DNA from: Paenibacillus guangzhouensis
GTDB taxonomy: Bacteria > Bacillota > Bacilli > Paenibacillales > Paenibacillaceae
Assembly: GCF_009363075.1 (NCBI RefSeq)
Contig: NZ_CP045293.1
Location: 3,100,001-3,164,000, forward strand
Direction of reading: 5' to 3'
Length of the DNA stretch: 64,000 bases
The notes below the pieces were generated by a model, which was not told the origin of the DNA, made no database searches, and saw only the letters and a program-made list of their open reading frames with translations. The position numbers and the translations under genes were made by a program. Numbering within the stretch: the stretch's first letter is position 1; each line of letters opens with the position of its first letter. Below are positions 55,102-64,000 of this stretch, piece by piece.

Positions 55102-57024
55102 TCAGCGCAAATCCAGTGTAAAGATGCCAAATCCTTGATCATCCATCCTCCCCGTATCGTGAATACGTGTGTTGTCTTCCAAGTACTTCACCGCAGCTGG
55201 AGCGCTTCGAAACGTGATATTCACAGGTGCGTCAATCGGAGCAATTCGCCAGTTATGGTCCGCCCTCGGATCGAGATGGCGTTCCTGCATCAGATAGTCC
55301 ATCAACACTTGCTTATTTTCCTCTGCCGAATCTATGACAACCTCTGCCTCCGCCAAGCCCGGGAAATTACCACCGCCATAGATGCGATAATTATTCGAGA
55401 CGACAATAAATTCATCCTCCAGCCCGATCGGTTCGCCATTCACCTTCAAATTAATAATTCTACACGCATATACGTCACGGATCGTTCCGTCAGGATGGTA
55501 TTTGGCAGGCTGAGTCACATCAATCTCATACGTGATGCCATCGATGATATCAAAGTTATAGACGGAGAATAACGGGTTGAGCAGCGGCTGCTCCTCAGGG
55601 TTCGAAGGGTCAATCTGATGATACGCACCTGCTGACATTTCCAGCCATTCACGAACGACCGCACCTGTGACCTTAACCGCCTTAAGCAGATTGTCGTACA
55701 AATACAGATCACTTGCGCTCTTAATCGCGATCGGGCCGGCATCGATATCGGTATATTCCGAAGGACCATTTCGCCCCGCCTTAAAGGGCGAACCAACGGA
55801 TAGAATCGGCACATCCTTGTCCTGTGGACGATTGGCGGCGATATATCGCTTGGCATACCATGTCTGCGCATTCGTCACGATTTGAATGGAAGGATCGTCT
55901 TGCACAAAGGCAAAGTAACTATAAATAGGGCCACTCGACATGCCTATTGGCGCATTCGCATAATCAACAGTCGCTTGATGTGCAGCGGTGATTAGCTCGA
56001 CTAGCTCAGCGTCGGGATCTACGAGCGGCTTCCCATCCTTGCGGTCAAAGATGGATCGGTTATGAGCACGCGAATCGATGACCGTCCACCTGCCGTCCGC
56101 ACGAGCTAAGTCCAAATCGATCACGCCCAGCTCCGCACCGCCGTACCCAGATTGTACCGCGGCAACGCCATGTATCGTCCCTTTTTCCCAATTAATTGCC
56201 GGCAGCGGATTTCCTTGCGGGTCCTTGAATGACAGATCTAGTGACTGTAGATCTCGCGTCGGGAACACTTTGTGGGTATGGGAGAATGTAATCGCATCGA
56301 TGCCTGGCACTTGACTCAGGGACAGCACCTTATTTTCAGCACCGACTGCACCTCGATCTGCACCATCAAAGCCGGTATGCGCCAATGCGACGACGACATC
56401 CGCGCCTTCCGCTCGCATGCGGGGCACGAATTTCTCCGCCGTCTGGACGATATCGTCTACCGTAACTTTCCCTTCCAAATTTGCTTTGTCCCACTCCATA
56501 ATCTGTGGCGTGACGAGACCGAGTAGGCCGATGGTCAGCTCATGCTCCACGCCGAACTGATCTTTGCATGGTTTGTGCAATAAAATATAAGGTTGGAATT
56601 TATTCTTGCGCGCTTCGCCTTCGCCTACGTAAACGTTCGCATTTACATAGGGAAAATTAGCGTTTTCCATCACTTGTTCCAAATATTCAAGTCCATAATT
56701 AAACTCATGGTTGCCAAGCGTCGCGGCATCATATTTCATCGCGTTCATAACGGCATAGACGGGGTGCATTGCATGAAGATCCGCTGGTCTCGACTTAGCA
56801 AAATACGTACCTAGCGGGGTACCTTGAATCAAATCGCCGTTATCCACCAGCAGCGTATTGGCTACCTCTGCCCTAGCCTCATGAACTAGTGAAGCTGTCC
56901 GCACAAGGCCAATCTCTGAAGTCTGTACATCTCTGTAATAATCATAATCCATCAGATTGGCATGTACATCCGTTGTCTCCAATATTCGCAACGTAATTAG
57001 CGGTTCCCTGCGCATATTATCCAT
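55102..57024 (-). CDS. CpdB-like 2',3'-cyclic nucleotide phosphodiesterase / 3'-nucleotidase without signal peptide
   Basis: A 640-residue two-domain 5'-nucleotidase family enzyme. The N-terminal metallophosphoesterase domain has ETTDVHANLMDYDYY, DNGDLIQGTP, LGNHEFNYG, AHTGFDG and FSHTHKVFP as its metal ligands. The C-terminal domain contains the substrate stacking region (MSAGAYHQIDP and YRIYGGGNFPG). It releases phosphate and nucleosides from cyclic and 3' nucleotides. It has no signal peptide or wall anchor, unlike exported relatives, so it is probably cytoplasmic. GAGG precedes the ATG at 57024. It diverges from the phosphonate operon. Confidence 0.9.
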   Translation of the reverse strand: MDNMRREPLITLRILETTDVHANLMDYDYYRDVQTSEIGLVRTASLVHEARAEVANTLLVDNGDLIQGTPLGTYFAKSRPADLHAMHPVYAVMNAMKYDAATLGNHEFNYGLEYLEQVMENANFPYVNANVYVGEGEARKNKFQPYILLHKPCKDQFGVEHELTIGLLGLVTPQIMEWDKANLEGKVTVDDIVQTAEKFVPRMRAEGADVVVALAHTGFDGADRGAVGAENKVLSLSQVPGIDAITFSHTHKVFPTRDLQSLDLSFKDPQGNPLPAINWEKGTIHGVAAVQSGYGGAELGVIDLDLARADGRWTVIDSRAHNRSIFDRKDGKPLVDPDAELVELITAAHQATVDYANAPIGMSSGPIYSYFAFVQDDPSIQIVTNAQTWYAKRYIAANRPQDKDVPILSVGSPFKAGRNGPSEYTDIDAGPIAIKSASDLYLYDNLLKAVKVTGAVVREWLEMSAGAYHQIDPSNPEEQPLLNPLFSVYNFDIIDGITYEIDVTQPAKYHPDGTIRDVYACRIINLKVNGEPIGLEDEFIVVSNNYRIYGGGNFPGLAEAEVVIDSAEENKQVLMDYLMQERHLDPRADHNWRIAPIDAPVNITFRSAPAAVKYLEDNTRIHDTGRMDDQGFGIFTLDLR

Positions 57025-57105
57025 CGCCTACCTCATTCCCCTCTCTCTCACTTCATCCTTCCATGCTACTATCCATAACTATAGCTTGTTTTTGACGGGT
57101 TGTAA

Positions 57106-57122
57106 TTTACATGAATTTCACA
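57106..57122. promoter_or_regulatory. Possible PhoP box pair between the nucleotidase and phnD genes
   Basis: TTTACA (57106-57111) and TTCACA (57117-57122) are 11 bases apart, the spacing of PhoP direct repeats (consensus TTAACA-like). Weaker TTTACA (57165) and TTAACC (57187) follow, with 22-base spacing. This region serves two divergent phosphorus genes. It is suggestive only. Confidence 0.32.
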
Positions 57123-57285
57123 TCTTACAGTCCGATAACATTCTTCTCCATTTTTCATATTCATTTTACACAAATACCCATCCCAGTTAACCCTTGGCTC
57201 TTTATTCCGTGTTACGCTCCTTAATGTCAGATGCTTCTATCTGATCGATTACTAGAATATATGAATTTTGGAGGGGAACTTGAAC

Positions 57286-58251
57286 ATGTTCAAAAAAGCA
57301 ATGACAATCTGCATGACGATGATCCTGGCAACAGGCCTAGCCGCATGCGGATCCAAAAATGCAAGCAGCGAAACGACGGTGAACGCCGATTCCGCTAGTC
57401 CAGCAGCAAGCTCAGCTTATGTACCTAAAGAACTTAACGTCCAATTCGTCCCATCACAAAACGCGGATACACTCGAAGCGAAAACAAAGCCGCTGGAGAA
57501 ATTGCTCGGCGACCGCCTAGGTATCCCAGTTCATGTCTCCGTATCACCAGACTACAATACCATCGTTGAGGCTATGGCTTCCAAGCAGGTTGACGTAGGA
57601 TTCCTGCCGCCGAACGCCTATGTCCTAGCTCATGATAACAAGAAAGCCGTTGATTTGCTGCTCCAAGCACAGCGTTTTGGCGTAGATGATGCAACAGGCC
57701 AACCGACGACAGAGAAGGTTGATTTCTACAAAGCAATGATCGTCGTGATGAAAGACTCCCCGATTAAAACACTCGCAGATTTGAAAGGCAAAAAAATTGG
57801 TTGGCAGAACGTTACCTCTTCCGCCGGTTATGTGTTCCCAGCAGCGGAGTTGAAGCAAGCTGGTGTCGATCCGGACAAGGATGTGCAAGGCGTGACGATC
57901 AAAGGACATGATGCAGCGTTGATGGCGCTTCTTAATGGACAAGTCGATGCAGTCGCTAACTTCCAAGATGCGCGCAACACGGTCGCTGGCGATGTACCTG
58001 ACGTATTCGAGAAGACGCGTGTGCTACATTTCACGGCCAAAATCCCGAACGATACAGTCAGCGTTCGCAACGATATGGATCAAAGCTGGAGAGACAAAAT
58101 CAGCCAAGCGTTTATTGACATCACGAATGATACCGAAGGCGCTACAATCATCAAAGACATTTACACACATGTCGGTTATGTTAAAGGCGACGACAAGAAC
58201 TTCGAACCTGTACGCGAGTACGCGAAAGCCGTGGGCCAAGAAATTAAGTAA
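57286..58251 (+). CDS. phnD: Phosphonate/phosphate-type ABC transporter substrate-binding lipoprotein
   Basis: A 321-residue lipoprotein from the ATG at 57286 (GGAGGGG at nine bases) with lipobox LAAC. The mature part has FVPSQNADTLEAKTKPLEKLLGDRLG, VDVGFLPPNAYVL and DLKGKKIGWQN, typical of PhnD/PtxB-type proteins. It captures phosphonates, phosphite or related compounds. It is followed by a hairpin and then phnC and two phnE genes. No C-P lyase genes are present in the window, so the substrate and its fate are not known. Confidence 0.88.
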   Translation: MFKKAMTICMTMILATGLAACGSKNASSETTVNADSASPAASSAYVPKELNVQFVPSQNADTLEAKTKPLEKLLGDRLGIPVHVSVSPDYNTIVEAMASKQVDVGFLPPNAYVLAHDNKKAVDLLLQAQRFGVDDATGQPTTEKVDFYKAMIVVMKDSPIKTLADLKGKKIGWQNVTSSAGYVFPAAELKQAGVDPDKDVQGVTIKGHDAALMALLNGQVDAVANFQDARNTVAGDVPDVFEKTRVLHFTAKIPNDTVSVRNDMDQSWRDKISQAFIDITNDTEGATIIKDIYTHVGYVKGDDKNFEPVREYAKAVGQEIK

Positions 58252-58263
58252 GCGATCACGGGC

Positions 58264-58298
58264 AGCACCGTTCATGAATTCTCATGACGGTGTTGTTT
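58264..58298 (+). terminator. Intercistronic hairpin between phnD and phnC
   Basis: GCACCGTTCATGA and TCATGACGGTGTT form a stem with one bulge and a four-base loop, followed by a T-rich stretch. It probably lowers expression of phnC and phnE relative to the binding protein. Confidence 0.6.
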
Positions 58299-58337
58299 CT
58301 ATTTTCATTCTATAAATAGAGAGCGAGTGTTACAGAT

Positions 58338-59108
58338 ATGATTACTTTCGAGCAAGTATCCAAAACATATCCGAACGGGACAAAAGGACTTAACAATGTG
58401 AATTTAACCATCCACGAAGGCGAACTCGTCGTCATCGTCGGCTTGTCCGGCGCGGGGAAGTCAACGCTGCTGCGTTCCATCAACCGGCTAAACGACATTA
58501 CGGCCGGAGAAATCAAAGTGAATGGCAAGTCCGTCACACGGGCGTCCGGTGGCGAACTACGCCGAATTCGCCGCGACATCGGCATGATCTTCCAGAGCTT
58601 CAATCTAGTCAAGCGATCCACCGTCCTGCGCAATGTGTTATCTGGGCGTGTGGGATATCATTCGACGTTCAAGACGATGTTCGGCATGTTCCCAAAAGAA
58701 GATGTAGACCTATCGCTGCACGCACTTGAACGTGTGAATATCCGCGAGAAAGCCTATATCCGTGCCGATCAATTATCGGGTGGTCAACAGCAACGGGTGT
58801 CCATCGCTCGCGCCTTGGCGCAGGAAGCTCGTATTATCCTTGCGGACGAGCCTGTCGCATCGCTGGACCCGCTAACCACACGCCAAGTGATGGACGACTT
58901 GCGACGGATTAATCAAGAGATGAACATCACGACCATCATCAATCTGCACTTTATTGACTTGGCGCGGGAATATGCGACACGTATTATAGGACTACGTGCT
59001 GGCGAAGTGGTCTTCGACGGTACGCCGGAGGAAGCGACAGATGAGGTATTCGCCGAGATCTACGGACGTCCGATCCTGCAGGATGAACTGCTGGGAGGCG
59101 TCTCATGA
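58338..59108 (+). CDS. phnC: Phosphonate ABC transporter ATP-binding protein
   Basis: A 256-residue ATPase of the PhnC type. Walker A is GLSGAGKST, the signature [15 protein letters not shown], Walker [12 protein letters not shown] and the switch region INLHFIDLA. It powers the importer together with two PhnE permeases. The stop codon overlaps the next start (ATGA). Confidence 0.93.
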   Translation: MITFEQVSKTYPNGTKGLNNVNLTIHEGELVVIVGLSGAGKSTLLRSINRLNDITAGEIKVNGKSVTRASGGELRRIRRDIGMIFQSFNLVKRSTVLRNVLSGRVGYHSTFKTMFGMFPKEDVDLSLHALERVNIREKAYIRADQLSGGQQQRVSIARALAQEARIILADEPVASLDPLTTRQVMDDLRRINQEMNITTIINLHFIDLAREYATRIIGLRAGEVVFDGTPEEATDEVFAEIYGRPILQDELLGGVS

Positions 59109-59917
59109 AGTCTTCGCTCACCCAGACGGCGCCGCAGCAGCCGCTGTCCAAGCCCCCGATCACCGATCGATATCGAAGAATCGCCACGTGGCTCATCTTT
59201 CTAGTCGTTCTTATCGTATGTTCCATTCAAACCAAGGTAACCCCCTATCAATTAATTGTGGGTTTGCCTCAGATGGGATCGCTCTTGCAGGAAATGTTCC
59301 CGCCGGATTGGAGCTACCTTCCGACCGTCTGGGGACCCATGATGGAGACCATCCAAATCGCGATCATGGGCACGACCCTTGGCGGATTGCTCGCGATCCC
59401 TGTCGCGCTATTGTGCGCGTACAACATCATGCCGAACCGCTGGGTATCGATTCCGGTACGAATGGTGCTTAACTTTGTACGAACAATTCCGGATCTGCTC
59501 TTCGCCGCCGTATTCGTCGCCATGTTCGGCATCGGCCCTTTCGCCGGGATGCTCGCCCTCGTCTTCTTCTCCTTCGGCATTATAGCGAAGCTGACGTACG
59601 AAGCGATCGAAGCGATCGACCCTGGACCGCTCGAAGCGATGACCGCCGTCGGCGCGAATCGGATGCAATTGATCATGTTCGGCGTCGTGCCGCAGGCCTT
59701 GCCCTATTTCGTCTCCTATTTCCTCTATACATTCGAGGTCAATATTCGAGCTGCAGCGGTGCTTGGGCTAGTAGGAGCCGGCGGGATTGGGCTGCTGCTC
59801 GACCGTGCACTTGGCTTATTCCGTTATGACCGCGCGTCCACCATTATTCTATTAACACTCGCGATCGTACTCGTCATCGATTACGGCAGTGCCATGATTC
59901 GGAGGAAATTGCTATGA
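59105..59917 (+). CDS. phnE: Phosphonate ABC transporter permease (first)
   Basis: A 270-residue permease with about six helices. The EAA loop is [23 protein letters not shown] and the block [17 protein letters not shown] is conserved in PhnE. It overlaps both neighbours by four bases. It forms half of the membrane pore with the second PhnE-type protein. Confidence 0.92.
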   Translation: MKSSLTQTAPQQPLSKPPITDRYRRIATWLIFLVVLIVCSIQTKVTPYQLIVGLPQMGSLLQEMFPPDWSYLPTVWGPMMETIQIAIMGTTLGGLLAIPVALLCAYNIMPNRWVSIPVRMVLNFVRTIPDLLFAAVFVAMFGIGPFAGMLALVFFSFGIIAKLTYEAIEAIDPGPLEAMTAVGANRMQLIMFGVVPQALPYFVSYFLYTFEVNIRAAAVLGLVGAGGIGLLLDRALGLFRYDRASTIILLTLAIVLVIDYGSAMIRRKLL

Positions 59918-60711
59918 AACCTGATGCTCTACAGAGACCCCTGAGCTCGCGCATTCGCTTCTGGGGCATTGCCGTACTGCTCCTTGTCGTCTATTATTGG
60001 GCCATTACAGGCATGCAATTCGATGGCATACAGCAGACAGCAGGAACGGTATCGAAATCGATTCTGACAGGTTTCCTGCATCCGGATTGGTCGTTCGTCT
60101 ATATTCCCGAGGGGGAAGATCTGCTTCGAGGATTGCTGGATACGCTCGTCATCTCTATTCTAGGAACCGTCGTTGCAGCCGTTACCTGTATCCCCTTCGC
60201 CTTCTGGGCTTCCTCCAATATGAGTCGGCAATGGGCTGTCTCGGGCAGCGGAAAAGTCGTACTTAGCATTATTCGCGTCTTTCCGGAGATCATCGTAGCC
60301 ATCCTGTTCATCAAAGCCGTCGGTCCCGGCTCTTTCGCCGGCGTACTCGCGCTCGGCATCCATTCGATCGGCATGCTCGCCAAGCTCTATGCCGAGACGA
60401 TCGAGAACATTGATCCAGGACCTGAAGAAGCTCTGCTCGCTTGTGGCGCGAATCGCCTTCAAGTGCTCCGTTACGCTGTTCTGCCGCAAGTGATTCCGCA
60501 GTTTTTGTCGTATTCCATCTATCGCTTTGAGATCAACATTCGGTCTGCAACGACGCTGGGGCTGGTCGGTGCAGGCGGGATCGGAACGCCGCTTATTTTC
60601 GCGCTTCAAGTTCGCAACTGGAACCGGGTCGGCATCATTCTGCTAGGCATCATCCTCTTGATTATTCTGACCGACCTCATCTCGGGGTGGCTGCGCAAAC
60701 GCATTATATAA
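59914..60711 (+). CDS. phnE: Phosphonate ABC transporter permease (second)
   Basis: A 265-residue permease similar to the first: ETIENIDPGPEEALLACGANRLQ and [17 protein letters not shown] are the matching blocks. Two PhnE-type genes in a row are common in Bacillota and form a heterodimeric pore. The ATGA overlap with the first phnE couples translation. A strong palindrome terminator follows. Confidence 0.92.
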   Translation: MKPDALQRPLSSRIRFWGIAVLLLVVYYWAITGMQFDGIQQTAGTVSKSILTGFLHPDWSFVYIPEGEDLLRGLLDTLVISILGTVVAAVTCIPFAFWASSNMSRQWAVSGSGKVVLSIIRVFPEIIVAILFIKAVGPGSFAGVLALGIHSIGMLAKLYAETIENIDPGPEEALLACGANRLQVLRYAVLPQVIPQFLSYSIYRFEINIRSATTLGLVGAGGIGTPLIFALQVRNWNRVGIILLGIILLIILTDLISGWLRKRII

Positions 60712-60724
60712 TCTGAATGCTATA

Positions 60725-60752
60725 AAGGGAGATCTCTTAAGAGATCTCCCTT
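60725..60752. terminator. Palindromic terminator between the phn operon and the SLH protein gene
   Basis: AAGGGAGATCTCTT (60725-60738) and AAGAGATCTCCCTT (60739-60752) form a perfect 28-base palindrome between convergent genes, so it can serve both directions. As an RNA hairpin a few central bases must stay unpaired. Confidence 0.7.
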
Positions 60753-60761
60753 CTGCATGTT

Positions 60762-63700
60762 CTATTTCGCCTGATGCTGTAGCAGTGCAATGATCAAGGT
60801 TACCGCTTCGGCTCTTGTCGCCGTTTGGTTCGGAGCGAACTTGTTGTCACCCGTACCCTTCACCAATCCTGCTTCAGCAACCGCCGCGATCGCAGACACG
60901 GCCCAAGTCGGCACGTCTTTCGCATCCGCGAAGGTTAGCTTCGCATTCGGATTCACCTGCAATCCTGATGCGCGAACGATCATCGCGGCCATCTCCGCAC
61001 GGGTAATATGCTGATTTGGACGGAAGGATTGATCTGCATACCCCTTCACGATGCCCGCTTCCAGCGCAGACGCTACGAAAGATTGGGACCAAGCCGGAAT
61101 CTGCTTCACATCCTTGAAGTTCAATGGGTAGTTCGAGCTGGATAATTGCAGTGCACGCGCGAGCAGCGTAATAAACTCCGCGCGATTGACCGATTGGTTC
61201 GGACGGAAGGTGCTATCTTCATAGCCTGTCACGAACCCTGCTTCCAGCGCCTTCTGAATCGTAGCTTCAGCCCAGTGACCGATGGTATCGCTCATCGATG
61301 CCGATGGCGTCGTGCCTGTGTGACCATTGCCGGTCTGACCTTTGCCGCCATTGCTCGTATCCGGCTTTGTCTCCGTTACGGGTGGCTTTGTCTCGCTTGG
61401 CGTGTTAGGTTTCGGTGACGTCGGATTCGGTCCTGGATTTTCTGGCTTCGGTCCAGGTGTCTCCGGTTTTGCCGACTTATTGATGCCAAATTGGTCAACG
61501 ATGAACGGCTTCGCATCATTGATATTCTGATCGATTTCGTACGTGATGGCTGTGAGTTTATCGCCGTCAATCGTTACTTTCACGAAGTTCTGAACCTGGC
61601 TGCGCATCGGACGGGTATTATCACTTGGATCCGGACCGTATTTCGCCGCATGATTCTCTTCTGCTAATTCGAAGAGGTTATAGAATGTATCGCCGAGCTC
61701 TGGCTTCTTATTCTTGTAATACACTTTCGGACCTGCGGTTGCCGGAATCATATAGATCGTTCCATCCGGGCGAACTGTATATTCCAGTTTCTTGCCGTTT
61801 ACGGTCTCTGTAATTTTCTCTGTTGCTGCTGCCGTGCCATCCTTCTTGATTGGCTTCGTGCGCGCATAGATGTGGTCATGGCCTTGCACCACGAAATCGA
61901 TGCCAAGCTCAGCCATTAATGGAGCCACTTTTGTTCTTACGCCGTTTGCACCCATAATGTCCTTGTCCGTCGCATGATTGGACGTCGTATAAGGTCCTTT
62001 GTGGATATTCACGATGATCCACTTCTTGCCTGCCTTCTTTGCAGCTGAGACATCTTGCTTCAGCCAATCGATTTGCGCGGCCGAGAAATTCGCATAAGCG
62101 TCCGAATTTTCATTCGTGTTCAATATGATGAAGTGCGCGTTGCTGTAATCATAGGAATAATATGCGCCTGTCTTTGTATCGGACCCTGGCGCCTCTTGCA
62201 GGTTGAAGTGATCGATGAAAGCATAGTTCTTGTCTTCGTGGTTCCCTGCTGCCGGTACGATCGTGATATTGTTCAAGCTGGACTGGGAATGTCCTAATAA
62301 CCAATTCCACTGCTCTTCCTTCGTTCCTGTATCCACGATATCGCCGTTATGGAGCACGAATTTTACATCCGGAACGGTCGCCATCGATTTCGCAAGCGTC
62401 TCGGCGGATAGAATCGCCTCATCTTCCGTCTTCGCTTGCGTATCCGCAAGATCGATGAACGTAAATGCACCATTCACAGGAGCCGTTTGGAACGTACCTA
62501 CTTCACTCCAACTGTTCAATGCCGCATCACCTACGCGGAAGTAGTAGGACGTATTGGCCTTCAGACCCGTCGCTTCCGCTTTATGAACGCGTTCTGTACC
62601 CGAATTCGTCGAAACGTACGAACGTCCCTTGAATTCCGCTGCTAGCGCGAAATCTGGTGCTCCACCTTTGACCGATGCCGCTTCAATGACTTGCAGATCA
62701 TTGCCTTCCGAGGCGAGCGGCGTATACCATGTGAAGCCTTTCGCTGTCGTCGGATCGCCTTTGAACGTGACGGTTACTTTACTTACAGGGACTTGAAGAT
62801 TCGTGACGATCACCGGAGCCGAGTTCGTTCTGCCGCTCACGGCACGAATGACGAACTGATACGTCTTCTTCGCATCAAGACCATTTACCGTATACGTATA
62901 ACTTGTTTTCTCCGCTTCATGTGGTACAACCACGTTCCAATTCGAAGAGATTTGATCGTTCTTCTCATAAATCCGGTAGCTCGTAACATTCGAGCCTTGC
63001 GGCGCATCCCATGTCAGTACCATGCTGCCGTCTTCCGTGGCTGTTAACTTCGCATTTTTCACCGGATTCGAAATTTCATCCGATTTCTGGATCGTGTACG
63101 TGTCATAGAGATCCGTCGATCCGCCTACCGTCGTTGTATAAGCTTCGAAAGATAACGTTTGATCGTTCACATTCACACCAGTGAACATTTGCTTGTTCGG
63201 TTGACCGTATTTCGCTGCGTATTCGAAGACTCCCTTCGGTTGATAGACTTTGTCTCCCGCCGCATTCGTCAAGAGATACAGTGTGCCTCTCGGATCCACT
63301 ACTTTCCCTTGCGCATCTGGTTTCATATCCGTTAGCGGCTTATTGGCATACATCTGATAGCTTCTTGTGTACGTGTGGTCATGTCCACCCAGTACCATAT
63401 CAATGCCAAGCTCGTCGAATACTTTGGTCAAGTTCTCGCGAATATATTTCACGTCGCTGTCTGAATTATGGTTCGCGACGGAATAAGGCGATTTATGCAG
63501 GAAGACAACCTTCCACTTCTTATCCGTCTTCGCCACTTCGCTGCGCAGCCATTGAACTTGCTTCTCATAGACATCTTTGTAGGATGCGTTGCTAGCGATA
63601 TATTCCGTATTCAGCACCATGAAATGCGCTGGGCCGTAATCCACGCTGTATACCGAACCGGCAGGCGCTGCACCTGTATTGGACCGCTCCGGCAAATTGA

Positions 63701-64000
63701 AATGCGTTGTGAAATTGCTATAGTTTTTGCTCTCATGGTTCCCCACCACAGGGACCAAAGTGTAGTTCATGAGGACATTTTTCGCTTGATTGAAGAACCA
63801 AGACCACTGCTCTTCTAAATCCCCATTATCAACCAAATCCCCAGAATTCAAAATGAACTGGCTGTTCGGGAACGCACGCACACCTTCTTCCAGCGTGTGG
63901 TTCCAAATATCGAAATCCCCTTTGGATGTTCCTTGCGAATCTGTTGTGTAGAGGAACGTATAATTGCGGTTATCGACCGCTTCTGTCGTAAACGTTCCGA
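60762..64000 (-). CDS. SLH-anchored surface protein with two metallophosphoesterase modules, 5' end outside window
   Basis: At least 1078 residues are visible and the frame is open at the right edge, so the start and signal peptide lie outside. From N to C: metallophosphoesterase module 1 (SGDLVD, VGNHES, FLHKSPY, GGHDHTY), a fibronectin type III-like domain (about 63060-62790), a beta-sandwich leading into module 2 (NGDIVD, AGNHED, NIHKGPY, QGHDHIY), a Pro/Lys/Glu-rich linker (about 61480-61320) and three SLH domains (about 61300-60770). Both modules keep all visible metal ligands. The SLH domains should bind pyruvylated wall polymer, placing the enzyme on the cell surface. It probably hydrolyses phosphate esters. 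It is convergent with the phosphonate importer. Confidence 0.9.
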   Translation of the reverse strand, partial: GTFTTEAVDNRNYTFLYTTDSQGTSKGDFDIWNHTLEEGVRAFPNSQFILNSGDLVDNGDLEEQWSWFFNQAKNVLMNYTLVPVVGNHESKNYSNFTTHFNLPERSNTGAAPAGSVYSVDYGPAHFMVLNTEYIASNASYKDVYEKQVQWLRSEVAKTDKKWKVVFLHKSPYSVANHNSDSDVKYIRENLTKVFDELGIDMVLGGHDHTYTRSYQMYANKPLTDMKPDAQGKVVDPRGTLYLLTNAAGDKVYQPKGVFEYAAKYGQPNKQMFTGVNVNDQTLSFEAYTTTVGGSTDLYDTYTIQKSDEISNPVKNAKLTATEDGSMVLTWDAPQGSNVTSYRIYEKNDQISSNWNVVVPHEAEKTSYTYTVNGLDAKKTYQFVIRAVSGRTNSAPVIVTNLQVPVSKVTVTFKGDPTTAKGFTWYTPLASEGNDLQVIEAASVKGGAPDFALAAEFKGRSYVSTNSGTERVHKAEATGLKANTSYYFRVGDAALNSWSEVGTFQTAPVNGAFTFIDLADTQAKTEDEAILSAETLAKSMATVPDVKFVLHNGDIVDTGTKEEQWNWLLGHSQSSLNNITIVPAAGNHEDKNYAFIDHFNLQEAPGSDTKTGAYYSYDYSNAHFIILNTNENSDAYANFSAAQIDWLKQDVSAAKKAGKKWIIVNIHKGPYTTSNHATDKDIMGANGVRTKVAPLMAELGIDFVVQGHDHIYARTKPIKKDGTAAATEKITETVNGKKLEYTVRPDGTIYMIPATAGPKVYYKNKKPELGDTFYNLFELAEENHAAKYGPDPSDNTRPMRSQVQNFVKVTIDGDKLTAITYEIDQNINDAKPFIVDQFGINKSAKPETPGPKPENPGPNPTSPKPNTPSETKPPVTETKPDTSNGGKGQTGNGHTGTTPSASMSDTIGHWAEATIQKALEAGFVTGYEDSTFRPNQSVNRAEFITLLARALQLSSSNYPLNFKDVKQIPAWSQSFVASALEAGIVKGYADQSFRPNQHITRAEMAAMIVRASGLQVNPNAKLTFADAKDVPTWAVSAIAAVAEAGLVKGTGDNKFAPNQTATRAEAVTLIIALLQHQAK

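Overview
The window looks like chromosomal DNA of a Paenibacillus-type member of the Bacillota (established knowledge plus inference). The pointers are strong GGAGG-type ribosome sites with some GTG/TTG starts, an S-layer-homology (SLH) anchored surface enzyme, a YesM-type sensor kinase beside a sugar ABC importer, a Bacillus-type Fnr with its Fe-S cysteines at the C-terminus, Amj, a FapR-type operator at fabF, a CstR-type regulator and a TPP riboswitch. I see no phage, insertion sequence, CRISPR array, rRNA or tRNA. It reads as ordinary core and accessory chromosome, mostly on the minus strand.

Layout. 1-3.7 kb: the start of a sensor kinase and a carbohydrate (CUT1) ABC importer. 3.8-10.8 kb: an anaerobic fermentation block, pflB-pflA and adhE, with a divergent fnr; near-perfect Fnr boxes lie upstream of both transcription units. 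10.8-16.1 kb: a two-component system, a lysine-rich secreted protein, a small lipoprotein and a copper-type P-type ATPase with altered catalytic motifs. 16.3-25.7 kb: DegV, a short flavoprotein, a HAD phosphatase, several GNAT acetyltransferases (one fused to a nucleotidyltransferase-like domain), a 38-residue Phr-like secreted peptide, a DinB/YfiT-like protein, a MOSC protein, Amj lipid II flippase and a membrane-anchored PrsA-like foldase. 25.8-36.9 kb: MsrAB, Ldh, alpha-galactosidase, a persulfide module (four-domain CoA-disulfide reductase fusion plus CstR), an AraC regulator, AspA and an MFS exporter. 37-43.6 kb: TPP-riboswitch-controlled thiD-thiE, an M3 peptidase and a TrpX-like ABC importer. 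43.6-54.8 kb: a CE7 esterase, FabF divergent from an XRE/MmyB-like regulator, an intramembrane-type two-component system, a methyltransferase, an AlkD-like protein, a radical SAM/SPASM protein and small enzymes. 55-64 kb: a phosphorus-scavenging block with a CpdB-like nucleotidase, a phosphonate-type ABC importer and a tandem-domain SLH-anchored phosphoesterase cut by the window end.

How it fits together. Fnr probably switches on PflB/PflA and AdhE without oxygen, with Ldh and AspA as further anaerobic carbon outlets. The pflB promoter can be read almost base by base as a class II Fnr promoter. The fabF/XRE intergenic region carries a FapR-like palindrome that sits in the spacer of one promoter and on the start site of the other. 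The CoA-disulfide reductase fusion has a CsoR/CstR-type operator immediately downstream of its -10 box. The last 9 kb suggests release of phosphate from nucleotides and esters together with phosphonate-type uptake.

Limits. All family assignments come from motifs and remembered family features, with no database search. Start sites were chosen from ribosome-binding sites and often differ from the longest open frame. Promoters and operators are read by eye.
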